The notes beneath the pieces were generated by a model. That model was not told the origin of the DNA. It did no database searches and saw only the letters and a list, made by a program, of their open reading frames with translations. The translations under genes were made by a program, and so were the position numbers. A stretch of 18,861 nucleotides of DNA from JBFXAN01 sp050184225 (GTDB lineage Bacteria > Chloroflexota > Dehalococcoidia > CAUJGQ01): contig JBFXAN010000129.1 of the NCBI GenBank assembly GCA_050184225.1, positions 1 through 18,861 on the forward strand, in the 5' to 3' direction. The stretch's first letter is position 1. Each line of letters begins with the position of its first letter. Shown here piece by piece: positions 1 to 7,340 of the stretch.

Positions 1-4
1 GTGC

Positions 5-47
5 ACCCCTCTCCGCGCGTCAGCGGGGGGAGGGGCCGGGGGAGGGG
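5..47. repeat. GC-rich intergenic palindrome, 'PSPGPSPR' type
   Basis: A C-rich arm (6-14) can pair with a G-rich arm (27-35) through nine base pairs including one G-T wobble, and a further G-rich block follows to 47. Translated on the minus strand it reads PSPGPSPR, a low-complexity string I associate with dispersed intergenic repeats in GC-rich genomes (from memory). It lies just before the ribosome binding site of the gene at 63. It could act as a terminator or mRNA 3' end for a gene outside the window, but no T-run follows. Confidence 0.45.
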
Positions 48-62
48 TACAGGAGCAGTATC

Positions 63-461
63 ATGCCTCTTGGGGTCAAGCCATCCGCTATTGCCGATCC
101 AGCGCTGCGACGCTTGATGGAGGAGGCGAACGCGGCGTTCGATGATGGTCGCAACCGGGAATGCGTCGAGCGATGCGCTGAGGCGTACCTGCGGACTTTG
201 CAGCAATTCCCGGCGATGAAGGCGGCGTTGCAGAAGACGCTCTCTGACGAGCGCATCCGGGAGGGCATTGAGGCGCGCATCGTGCGCGTGGCGCCATTCA
301 TGTGGCCGCGCTTTGCCGCCAAGCTGGATATGAGTGGATCGGAGCCGCGCATTGTCTTCGAACGGGAACGACCGTCCTATAGCGAGACGGTCGAGTACTA
401 CGAGTTTACTCTCAACCTGATCGTCGAGGCGGAGCAGGCCGGAACGGCGGCGGGCGGATAG
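63..461 (+). CDS. Hypothetical protein, 132 aa, family not recognised
   Basis: The ATG at 63 follows an AGGAG ribosome binding site at 51-55 with a sensible gap, and the frame is open to TAG at 459-461. The protein is soluble-looking, with no signal peptide or membrane segment. It is rich in charged residues and probably mostly helical in its first half (residues 10-75), and it ends in a low-complexity Ala/Gly tail. No motif I recognise is present. The following amidohydrolase remnant starts 6 nt after its stop, so the two were probably co-transcribed. That places it in a catabolic operon but does not give a function. Confidence 0.7.
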   Translation: MPLGVKPSAIADPALRRLMEEANAAFDDGRNRECVERCAEAYLRTLQQFPAMKAALQKTLSDERIREGIEARIVRVAPFMWPRFAAKLDMSGSEPRIVFERERPSYSETVEYYEFTLNLIVEAEQAGTAAGG

Positions 462-467
462 GGCGCG

Positions 468-988
468 ATGACGAACACGCTGGCGATTGTGGGTGGGACG
501 CTGTTCGACAGCAGGGGCGCCTGATCGATGACCGGCGCTGGACCACTGCGCATGTCGCCCGCACGACGGCGAGCGAGGCGGCCGCGGCCGGCGTGGAATG
601 TATCGAGCATCTCCACGCCTCGCTTTACCAGGACGTTGTCCGGATGAAGGACCGGCATTCTCCGGACGGTGGTCCCGGCGTCACTGAGGATTACTGGCAC
701 TGGCTTGCCTATGGCTGGGCGAAGGCGGATCTGGGCGCCGCCTACGTCGTTCGATTTGTGGAGCGGTTCGCCGTGTCCGGGGCGGTCCTCTGCCCGACGA
801 TGGTGATGATCACCGGGGGATGGGTGACGAGCGAGGCGGAGGAGGATCCAGGACTGACGTATCAGCCCCGCGCGATCGCCGAGCGACGGCGGGCAATGCA
901 GGCGACCGCCCGGCCACCACTCGCAGGCGATGTGGCGCGGGAAGCGCGGGCACGGCAGATCGAGCTGCTGGGAATGCTGCACTTCCTT
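468..988 (+). pseudogene. Amidohydrolase remnant (internal deletion, truncated 3' end)
   Basis: A start at 468 gives MTNTLAIVGGTLFDSRGA, the typical N-terminal beta-strand of metal-dependent amidohydrolases, followed by a TGA at 522-524. A different frame, from about 527, then gives an Ala-rich helix followed by GVECIEHLHASLYQD. This matches the 'GVD(S/C)IEH' segment of amidohydrolase family 1, where the His binds metal. Similarity continues to about IELLGMLHFL near 985. The roughly 170 residues normally lying between these parts, with the first metal-binding His-x-His, are missing, and so is the C-terminal third. The frame stays open to 1897, but after about 985 it is only the antisense of the CoA-transferase remnant. 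The gene cannot make a working enzyme. Confidence 0.7.
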
Positions 989-1864
989 CGAGTGCTGCGC
1001 CGACCAACGGGTGATGGCACTGTCGATCCGGTCCTGCTCGTTCTGTCGTGCTGCGGCGTCGTCAAGCTCGGGCGTCCGCAATTCCCCATCGTCCAGGAGC
1101 TCGGACAAGGAGCGCCACCGCGTGGTGGTGAATACCGAGATCGCCACCCAGTCATCCTTACCGGCGCATCGGTAAATCCCGTATGGCGCGGCAGTCGCGT
1201 GGCGATTCCCGATCCGGGAAGGGGCGTGCCCGTGGCGCGCGGCGAACAGGAGCTGATCGCCCAGAAGATGGGAAACTGCCTCGGTCATCGACCGATCGAT
1301 CGTGGAACCCTCACCCGTGCGTTGCCGGCGGTCGAGCGCGGCGAGGAGAGCGAGCGCCGCATACCGCCCCGAGAGCTGGTCGGCGAACACACCGCTGCCT
1401 ACCCGCATGGGCGGATCCTCGGATGTGCCCATGGCAGCGTTCATGCCTCCCGCCGCCTCGGTGCTTGGGCCGTACGCGGGAAAGTCCTGCCAGGGACCGG
1501 GCACGCCATATCCCGAGACCCGAAGCAGAATCAGGTCGCGCCGGCGTTCACGCAGCGCGACAGGGTCGAGGCCGAACCCTTCCATCACCGGCGCCCGATA
1601 GTTGCTGCAGACGACGTCTGCGCGTTCGGTCAATTGAAGCGCCAGCGCACGCCCCGCTTCGGTGTGGAGATCGATGGTGATCGCGTGCTTATTGATCCCG
1701 TTGCCATCCATCGTGTTGACGTAGTCGCTGAAGTTCCCCCCGGGACGGCACACGCGAACGACCTCGGCGCCGAGATCGGCGAGCACGCGTGTAGCCGCCG
1801 GCAGCGAAAATGCCAGCTCGAAGGAAAGCACACGCACGCCGCGCAACGGCCGCCACGTCTTCAT
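986..1864 (-). pseudogene. Family III CoA-transferase (CaiB/BaiF type), 3'-truncated
   Basis: Reading from ATG at 1864, about 290 residues match the CaiB/BaiF fold. They include the N-terminal GVRVLSFE, the nucleotide-like LADLGAEVVRV (residues 29-39), DVVCSNYRAPVMEGFGLD (83-100), VSGYGVPGPW and GSGVFADQLSGRYAALALL. Asp162 in the last block is in the position of the catalytic aspartate that carries the acyl/CoA intermediates in this family. Similarity ends abruptly near residue 292 (position about 989). From there the frame, open down to 398, is only the antisense of the amidohydrolase remnant. Roughly the last quarter to third of a normal 380-400-aa enzyme is missing. The upstream Shine-Dalgarno is weak. 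It would have transferred CoA between acyl acids, but is probably inactive. Confidence 0.75.
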
Positions 1865-1924
1865 CGCAGCCCACCGCCAAGGCTGTTGTGTCGGTAGCGG
1901 GTGCGGCGGTCACGGAGACCACGA

Positions 1925-2752
1925 TCACCACCACGCATGCAGATCGCCTGCTGGTGAACGAAGCCGGCTTCCGCGATATCGCAGTGGTCCAGGATCAGTT
2001 CGAAGAACGCGGCGCGCCGCTCTACCATCACCGACACAGTGCACCCTTACATCGCGCCTTCGGCTGAGCTGACATGATTTCTCTGCCTCCAGGTGTGGCC
2101 GCTCCCGGAGGGCCGACCGTAATTGGACGAACGCTTCCCTATCCTCGGGCGGCATCGCTGCTGCCGCGTGCGCCGCCAGACTCGTCCGCACGAGGCCGGG
2201 ACAGATGCAGGCGACCCGGATCCCGTAATCCTCCTCCAAATACGTGAGAGATCGTGTGAAGTTCAGCGCCCCCGCCTTCGATGCCGCGTATTCGGGATGG
2301 AGGCGGTGCGGACCGACCGCCGCCGATGAGGCTGTCTGCACGATTACGCCACCGCCACTGCGGTGCATGATCGGGATGGCGTGATAGGTCGCCAGCATCA
2401 CCCCGCGGAGATTGATATCCACGACTCGCATGAACCGGTCTGGCGGCGTCTTGGGGAAGCGTGCTCCCGCGGTCAAGATACCCGCGTTGTTGTGCAGAAT
2501 GTGCAGCCCGCCGTACAACTCCTCGGCGGCAGCTAGCATTCGGCGGATCTCCTCCTCGATGCCGACATCGACATGCACGAATTCGGCGACGCCACCCCTG
2601 TCTCGAATCAGTACCACCGTCTCCTGGCCGGCGCCGTCACCGATGTCCGCGACAACGACCCTCGCGCCGGCTCGGGCGAGCACCAGCGCTGAAGCCCGAC
2701 CGATGCCCGAGCCGGCGCCAGACACGACTGCTACGCGCCCATCGATCTCCAT
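1925..2752 (-). CDS. SDR-family NAD(P)-dependent oxidoreductase with spoiled C-terminus
   Basis: The start at 2752 (MEIDGRVAVV) is preceded by AAAGGAGGG and is the normal SDR start; an upstream in-frame ATG at 2827 is unlikely. The classical short-chain dehydrogenase signature is complete: cofactor motif SGAGSGIG (residues 11-18), D62-V-D, NNAG (88-91), Ser142/143, and Tyr155-x3-Lys159 in EYAASKAG, then the CICPGLVRT segment. After about residue 222 (position about 2086) the sequence turns Arg-rich and loses the usual C-terminal helix and last strand, so a frameshift is likely. The predicted 275 aa therefore ends in out-of-frame sequence. The Shine-Dalgarno overlaps the stop of the upstream Gfo/Idh remnant (TAA at 2772-2770), so the two formed an operon. 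It would oxidise or reduce an unknown alcohol/ketone. Activity is doubtful. Confidence 0.7.
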   Translation of the reverse strand: MEIDGRVAVVSGAGSGIGRASALVLARAGARVVVADIGDGAGQETVVLIRDRGGVAEFVHVDVGIEEEIRRMLAAAEELYGGLHILHNNAGILTAGARFPKTPPDRFMRVVDINLRGVMLATYHAIPIMHRSGGGVIVQTASSAAVGPHRLHPEYAASKAGALNFTRSLTYLEEDYGIRVACICPGLVRTSLAAHAAAAMPPEDREAFVQLRSALRERPHLEAEKSCQLSRRRDVRVHCVGDGRAARRVLRTDPGPLRYRGSRLRSPAGDLHAWW

Positions 2753-2769
2753 CGCTGCTCTACCCTCCT

Positions 2770-3660
2770 TTAGCGCACGCCGGCCGCGCGGTAGTTGTCG
2801 TGGATGAGACGCACCGCGCGAGCGCATTCGCCCGCCGGTATCGGCGGCGGCTCACCTCGCCCGTATGCCTCCAGCGCCTACCGGACCGCCTCGCCGAATC
2901 CGGTCTGCCATCCCTCCGGCGTCGGGATGATCTCGTCGCGGTTGGGCGCCAGAATGTGCAGGCCCTCCGGCACCGCCCGGAGCAGCGCCGTTTCGCCGGC
3001 CAGGTGGGCATCGTGTAGCCGACCTCGTTGTGGATGAGGATGCCGCTCGGCGTGCGGAGCGTGGCGAGGCCGTAGTCTTCAACCTCGCGACGGTTCACCC
3101 GATAGCTGACCGCGGCGGACACTACCTCCGGCTCCTCACCGGTGATAAAGCGGGCGATGTCGAAGCCGTGGCCGCCGAGGTTCGGCAGCGCGCCTCCGCC
3201 CGCCTCCGCCTTCTTGTCCATCCAGGGTGAATCCCACTCGATGTAGCGTTGCATCGTCGGCCGGATCATCCGAAAGACAATGTGTGAGACGGCGCCGAAC
3301 TCCCCTGCCTCGATCATCTGCTTCGCCCGCACTGCCCAGAACGAGTAGCGGGTGAAGAAGGGGACGCCGACCCAGGCCCTGCGCTCCTCCGCCAGCCGCG
3401 CCAGCCCCTCCACCGTCTCCGCGTCCACACCCCACGGCTTCTCCATGAGGAAGGGGATACCGGCGTCGACGAGGTAACGAAACGTCTCCGGCATGTCGCA
3501 GTGGCGGCCGAGGGCGATCACAAACTCCGGCTTCGTTTCTACGATCATCCGCCGGAAATCGGTATACGGCGTGCTGTTGAAGCGTGTGGCGCGATCCTGT
3601 GCGATCGCCTGAGTTTGATCCGATCGTCGGTGACGGTGAAGCGCCGGTCCACGCTCGATC
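2770..3660 (-). pseudogene. Gfo/Idh/MocA-family oxidoreductase, multiply disrupted
   Basis: The middle frame (about 3580-3008) encodes YTDFRRMIVETKPEFVIALG, FLMEKPWGVDAE (the EKP motif with the catalytic-type Lys) and LPNLGGHGFDIARFITGEEP. These are hallmarks of Gfo/Idh/MocA NAD(P)-dependent sugar or inositol dehydrogenases. Three defects are visible. The N-terminal Rossmann GxGxxG motif is not found, and the region near 3630 appears shifted. The frame changes near 3005, after MPTWPA, continuing as ETALLRAVPEGLHILAP in another frame. That frame then hits TAG at 2880-2878 before resuming as RLIHDNYRAAGVR and stopping at TAA 2772-2770. The annotatable open frame 3803-2760 is thus partly out of frame at both ends. 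It is divergent from the TetR gene. Confidence 0.75.
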
Positions 3661-3719
3661 CTCGATTCAGCCGGTGTGACCGGGGATCGCTGGTCTGGCG
3701 TTGGCGCCATCGCTGGGCT

Positions 3720-3746
3720 TTGAGTTGCAGTGCCTTCCTGTACAAT
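3720..3746 (+). promoter_or_regulatory. Possible promoter for the TetR gene
   Basis: TTGAGT (3720-3725) and TACAAT (3741-3746) resemble -35 and -10 boxes with a short 15-nt spacer, about 50 nt before the tetR start codon. TetR regulators often repress a divergent neighbour, so an operator would be expected here, but I saw no clear palindrome. Weak evidence. Confidence 0.25.
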
Positions 3747-3795
3747 CTCCTCGGTTAGTTGCCCTTTGAACGGCTTCGTCGCGGAGGTAGTGCAG

Positions 3796-4488
3796 ATGAG
3801 CACGCAGGTCGGGTTGCGGGGTCATCGAATGCAGAATGAGGAGCGCGCCGAAGGGCGGCGACGTGACATCCTGCTGGCCGCCGCCCGCGTCTTCGCCCGC
3901 GACGGCTACGTTGACGCCACGCTAGATGATGTCGCCACGCAGATGGGCGTGACCAAGGGCGTCATCTATTATTACTTCCGCAGCAAGGAAGAGATCTTCA
4001 CCGAGATCCGGGCGACCGCCGTCCGCGAAGCGATCGAACGGATCGAGGCGATCGTCGCGCGCGGCGAGGCACCGGAGGCGACGCTGCGGGCGACGGTCCG
4101 CGACCTCGTCGGCCACATTTTCGACGATCTCGATCGCTTCGCCAACGTCCTCAACTCCGGACGTCGCCTCAGCGACGAGAGCCGCGAGATGGTCCGCATG
4201 CTCCAGCGACGCTATGAGGGGCTGATACGAGCGATCATCGAGTCCGGTATCAGGGCAGCCATCTTCGTCGACCATGACCCGAAGCTGATGACCTTCACGC
4301 TGCTGCGCGCCGTGCTCGGCGTGACCGCGTGGTATTCGCCGGAGGGCCGCCTCTCACCAGAAGTGATCGCGGACCAGGTCACCGACCAGGTCGTTCGAGG
4401 TATCCTCCGAAACCCGCCACCACCGACGCAACCACGGCACGGCAGGCGGCGTGGCCGGAAGGACGACGCATCCACAGCCACCGGCTAG
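3796..4488 (+). CDS. TetR/AcrR-family transcriptional regulator
   Basis: Start chosen at ATG 3796, which has GGAGGT upstream; the same frame is open from 3730 but without support. The 230-aa protein begins with a basic arm, then the TetR_N helix-turn-helix at about residues 24-70: ILLAAARVFARDGY, then DATLDDVATQMGVTKGVIYY and YFRSKEEIF. This is a very typical TetR DNA-binding domain. Residues 80-205 are the helical ligand-binding/dimerisation domain, and the C-terminus is a Pro/Arg-rich tail. The gene is divergent from the Gfo/Idh-SDR-CoA-transferase remnants, so it probably once repressed that catabolic operon in answer to a small acyl or aromatic ligand. It converges on the MOSC gene with a 36-bp gap. 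It appears intact although its presumed target operon is decayed. Confidence 0.9.
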   Translation: MSTQVGLRGHRMQNEERAEGRRRDILLAAARVFARDGYVDATLDDVATQMGVTKGVIYYYFRSKEEIFTEIRATAVREAIERIEAIVARGEAPEATLRATVRDLVGHIFDDLDRFANVLNSGRRLSDESREMVRMLQRRYEGLIRAIIESGIRAAIFVDHDPKLMTFTLLRAVLGVTAWYSPEGRLSPEVIADQVTDQVVRGILRNPPPPTQPRHGRRRGRKDDASTATG

Positions 4489-4524
4489 CCTCGACGCCGT
4501 GTCCATTAGCAGGTGATCGGACGG

Positions 4525-4980
4525 TCAGCCACTCGCGGGCACGAGAACGATCGCATCGCCAACACAGATGCGTCCGGATGTGATCACCCGGACGCGCAGC
4601 CCGCCACGTCCCACCAGCGCGCGCATGATGCCGGAGCGGGTGAGCGTCTCCAGATACTGACAGGGGTCGCAGGGGCGCACACCTTCGAGCACCGCCCCGC
4701 CGATCTGGAAGCGCGCGCCGGTCAGCGCGTCGAGCCGGACATCCCGCGTGACGACGTTGCGGCGCAGCGCAGCGGGGTCGATCGCCAGTTCCTCGGCCAC
4801 CTCCGCCTCAAGCATCGTCAGCTCCTGGTCCGGCCACTTTGGGTCGCTCCAATGCCCCTGGCCGCGGGCGTAGCGGTCACCGACGATGCCAGCGCCCGGT
4901 AGCACGTCGACCCACGTCCGGCTGACGATGGGCGCGCCGGCGGTCGCGGCAGTATAGAGTCCGATAACTCGACTGTTCAT
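4525..4980 (-). CDS. MOSC domain-containing protein
   Basis: This 151-aa single-domain protein starts at ATG 4980 with GAGGG upstream. It carries MOSC features: GAGIVGDRYARGQGHW (residues 29-44), LTMLEAE near 54-60, RRNVVTRDVRLDALTG (73-88), and Cys104/Cys107 in RPCDPCQYLE. The last is the conserved cysteine region proposed to carry sulfur in molybdenum-cofactor sulfurase C-terminal domains. Stand-alone MOSC proteins are linked to sulfur transfer or to reduction of N-hydroxylated compounds with the Mo cofactor, but the substrate here is unknown. It looks complete and unbroken, unlike most neighbours. Confidence 0.88.
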   Translation of the reverse strand: MNSRVIGLYTAATAGAPIVSRTWVDVLPGAGIVGDRYARGQGHWSDPKWPDQELTMLEAEVAEELAIDPAALRRNVVTRDVRLDALTGARFQIGGAVLEGVRPCDPCQYLETLTRSGIMRALVGRGGLRVRVITSGRICVGDAIVLVPASG

Positions 4981-5052
4981 CTCGGCCCTCGAGTAGAACC
5001 CGTCGCACGTCTCCGATCGTGTGCCACGGTGATGTCTTGGAGATACCCAGCG

Positions 5053-5180
5053 TCAGTATTGCGCCGCGAGAGCCACATATGCGAACTCTGTCAACGCGAA
5101 GTGGATGCCGGAGTGAAGGAATCCGGCCGCCGCGGAAGTGTCTGCGTGGCGGGCGAGCATGGTGAGCGTGTAGGGCATGT
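5053..5180 (-). pseudogene. Short fragment, possibly a PaaI-type thioesterase
   Basis: On the minus strand MPYTLTMLARHADTSAAAG and then GFLHSGIHFALTEFAYVA are read, before TGA at 5055-5053. The GFLHSG...AL pattern recalls the active-site helix of hotdog thioesterases (family usually G-x-x-HGG-x-x-x-x-L-x-D). Only about 40 residues remain, with no complete gene around them, so this is at most a scrap. It abuts the CoA-transferase fragment read on the plus strand. The family call is tentative. Confidence 0.3.
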
Positions 5181-5687
5181 CCGTTCGGCTCGGACAGCCC
5201 GTACGCGGACTACGCCGCGGCCTCGAATGTGCTGCTGGCGCTGGGCGATTATCAGTTCCTCACGGGCGAGCCGGGCCGCGAGCCGCTGATGCTGCCCGGC
5301 TTCCAGCCGGAGTACCTCGTCGTCTTACGCAAGGCGTACGGCCTCGGCGGCCAGACGATGGGCGGCGGCAATCACCGGCTGCCGATCTTCACGATTTCCT
5401 GGCCTACAGGGGAGTTCGGCGGCATGGGGCTGGAGGGGCAGGTGAAGCTCGGCCGGCGCCGCGAGCTGGAAGCGATCGAGGATTCGAACGAGCGTCGCGC
5501 GCTGTACGAGCGCCTCGTCGCGCAGGCCTACGAGCGCGGCAAAGCGCTCAACGCGGCACACGTCTTCGAGGTGGATGACGTGATCGACCCGGCCGACACA
5601 CGCCACCTGCTGGCGGCAGGACTCGAATCGGCGCCGCCGCCGGTACCGCGCGCCGGCAAGAAGCGTCCTTGTATCGACACCTGGTAG
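5175..5687 (+). pseudogene. In-frame chimera: CoA-transferase piece joined to acyl-CoA carboxylase carboxyltransferase C-terminus
   Basis: One open frame reads PFGSDSPYADYAAASNVLLA, then YQFLTGEPGREPLMLPG, which is the central part of a family III CoA-transferase (5181 to about 5310). It switches without a frame break to VVLRKAYGLGGQTMGGG, GMGLEGQVKLGRRRELEAI, HVFEVDDVIDPADTRHLL and GKKRPCIDTW, ending at TAG 5685-5687. The second half is the C-terminal end of the carboxyltransferase (beta) subunit of biotin-dependent acyl-CoA carboxylases, including its usual end. No start codon with a ribosome binding site and no N-terminal half of either protein is present. The best internal start would be GTG 5229. 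Neither activity can be retained. Confidence 0.75.
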
Positions 5688-5760
5688 CTCGTGTTCATTC
5701 TCCGCCAGCCCGTTGAACCGCCGCGTGTCAGGATACCGTCAGTCGCCCGGTGCTCGATGA

Positions 5761-6354
5761 CTACTGGTCTGTGGTTGGTTCGGCGGTCTGGCGCGCAACA
5801 CGTTCGAGTTGCTCTCCTGTGGCGACGAAGAGCGTTGTCGCCACGGCGGTGGCGAAGAGTTTGCCAGAGCCATCCACCACACGCGCGCGGCTGACGGCAG
5901 TTTGTCGTCCCGCGTGCTCAACTTCGGCTTCGCAGCGAATCGCTCCGGCGCCGATCGGCACCGGCCGGACGAAATTGACCTTGAGCTCGAGCGTGACCTC
6001 CGTGGTACCCGGCGGCCGAACAGCGGGACCGAGTGCGAGCGTGATCGCCGCATCGATCAGCGTACAGAGCACCCCTCCCTGGACTGAGCCAGGACCATTG
6101 GCGAGATATTCACCCGGATCGAGCTCGCAGATTGCCCTACCTTCACCCGCCTCCACCGGCCGTACGCCGACATAGTCCCAGGCGGGCATCGGCGGAAGCT
6201 CACCCCTCAACATCGCAGCGCGAAGGGTTGCCGTGGGGACGCCGCTCGCACGGAGCGACTGGGTGAATGCGCGGGCGGCCGCAGGCGGCACCCACGAAAC
6301 TGTACGGCTACGACGTTCGAGTCCTGATGCGTCAATGGGTTCTTCTACGCTCAT
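5761..6354 (-). CDS. PaaI-family hotdog thioesterase
   Basis: The 197-aa frame starts at ATG 6354 with GGGAGGT six bases upstream. Residues 60-180 form a hotdog domain. NGPGSVQGGVLCTLIDAA (86-103) is the active-site segment, with Asn86 and Asp101 at the expected places, and LELKVNFVRPVPIGAG is the long beta-strand block. The usual His of the 'HGG' motif is Gln92 here. The N-terminal 55 residues are an extension with Ala-rich helices. Such enzymes hydrolyse acyl-CoA thioesters in the cytoplasm; the substrate is unknown. The frame is unbroken and codon use looks normal, so it is probably functional even though it sits among gene remains. It converges on the carboxyltransferase fragment. Confidence 0.85.
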   Translation of the reverse strand: MSVEEPIDASGLERRSRTVSWVPPAAARAFTQSLRASGVPTATLRAAMLRGELPPMPAWDYVGVRPVEAGEGRAICELDPGEYLANGPGSVQGGVLCTLIDAAITLALGPAVRPPGTTEVTLELKVNFVRPVPIGAGAIRCEAEVEHAGRQTAVSRARVVDGSGKLFATAVATTLFVATGEQLERVARQTAEPTTDQ

Positions 6355-6608
6355 GGGTTGACCTCCCGGTTGAGGATATTCTGAGCACTACCACGTCGGG
6401 TTCGTCGTTGAATGCTCACTTCGTTCCCTGGATCGCTGTTAGTGCTCGGTGAACCGTTAGATTATACTCTCCGGTAAGATATAGCGCGGCCCACATTGGA
6501 ACCATCATCGTTTAGCGAGACGATCGGGCGTTGTTTGTGCATGCTCAGCTCGATCGCCGAGTCGAAGCAGCGCGCGGCGGAGCGTCGGATGACGGAGGAG
6601 CAAGAAGC
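6355..6608. other. Intergenic stretch upstream of the thioesterase
   Basis: No gene is seen. The minus strand has TATAAT at 6466-6461, about 105 nt before the thioesterase start, which could be its -10 box, but I found no convincing -35. The plus strand ends with a good GGAGG site that serves the SDR fragment at 6609. Confidence 0.35.
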
Positions 6609-6770
6609 ATGAGGGATCTGGCAGGCAAGGTCGCGGTGATCACCGGGGGCGGCAACGGCATCGGCCGTGGCATCGCGCTCCCGCAATCGATCGCCCTCGC
6701 CATTGGCTGGTACGACGAGCACCTTAAGAGTGAATCCGCAACCGGGGAGCAAGGGCACCGACCACACTGA
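6609..6770 (+). pseudogene. SDR oxidoreductase N-terminal fragment
   Basis: ATG at 6609 follows GGAGG and starts MRDLAGKVAVITGGGNGIG, a textbook SDR start with the TGxxxGxG cofactor motif. The similarity stops after GRGIAL (about 6680). The rest, to TGA at 6768-6770, has no SDR features. About 90% of the gene is gone, leaving only its ribosome binding site and first beta-alpha unit. Confidence 0.7.
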
Positions 6771-6794
6771 CCGCGTGACCGGCCGGATTATACT
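6767..6794 (+). promoter_or_regulatory. Promoter-like sequence before an orphan gene start
   Basis: CTGACC (6767-6772) and TATACT (6789-6794) are separated by 16 nt. They are followed by an AGGGAGG ribosome binding site and the ATG at 6825. The arrangement looks like a genuine promoter left in front of a gene whose body has been lost. Confidence 0.35.
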
Positions 6795-6824
6795 CACAGG
6801 TACGGACAGCAGGGAGGGTCGGAC

Positions 6825-6953
6825 ATGACCACGGCTCAGCAGGACGGCAATGCTTCGGGTGTGCTGGTCCCACCAGATCTCGCGGCCCGGGATTGGGCGA
6901 TGGCGAAGCCCAACGCCGTAAGGACGGGAAGCATGGCGTTCTTGAGGGCATGA
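6825..6953 (+). pseudogene. Orphan gene start, body lost
   Basis: ATG 6825 lies behind AGGGAGG and begins MTTAQQDGNASGVLVPPDL, which looks like a real protein N-terminus. After about AARDW (6893) the frame reads through the antisense of the permease fragment and stops at TGA 6951-6953. The family cannot be told from about 23 residues. It shares its breakpoint (about 6890) with the permease remnant. Confidence 0.4.
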
Positions 6954-7064
6954 CCGACCCAGACGGAGCGGCCGCGCAACCCTTTGGCGAACGCCGTGCG
7001 GATGTAGTCGTTGTGCATTACCTCCAGCATCTGCGAGCGGAGGATGCGCATGATGCCCTGTATC
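6890..7064 (-). pseudogene. ABC transporter permease fragment (dipeptide/oligopeptide type)
   Basis: About 58 residues on the minus strand, including RILRSQMLEVMHNDYIRTAF and AKGLRGRSVWVGHALKNAML, match the cytoplasmic coupling loop of DppB/DppC-type permeases. In that family the 'DYIRTARAKGL....HALRNAL' box docks on the ATPase. The rest of the permease, its partner permease, the ATPases and the binding protein are all absent. Confidence 0.75.
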
Positions 7065-7340
7065 CATGCATCGCCACGGCGCGCTGAGCCTTCAGAGTCA
7101 GCGTGGGATCTTGTGTTGTCTTCATCGACGCACTCTTTGAGATGTCCCACATTGGGAGACGGCGGCTACACAGATTCAGGTTTGCGGATGCGGCGCCTCT
7201 TGACAGCAGTCGTGTCAGCATGTGCCTTGTCAGCCGCCTCGGCTGGATGGACCCGGTGAAATATCTGGGACACATTCCGCGGATATACCTCATACTCTTC
7301 CTTCTCGGGTCGAGGACGGTCACTCGCGGGCTGATGTCGG
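7065..7340. other. Intergenic stretch downstream of the lanthipeptide operon
   Basis: No gene with recognisable features is seen on either strand. I looked for a rho-independent terminator after the stop of the last exporter gene and found no stem with a T-run, so the 3' end of the operon is not defined by sequence. A short direct repeat GTGACCG occurs twice on the minus strand within about 30 nt of the stop. Confidence 0.4.

Noticed and set aside
593..1897. Long plus-strand open frame of 434 codons
   Set aside because: Only the first 130 codons resemble a protein (amidohydrolase); the rest is antisense of the CoA-transferase remnant.
1865..2067. Minus-strand frame (MVERRAAFFELILDHCDIAE...) whose TGA overlaps the CoA-transferase ATG
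   Set aside because: The ATGA overlap is suggestive of coupling, but the frame is short, begins after a stop inside SDR-derived sequence and matches no family I recognise.
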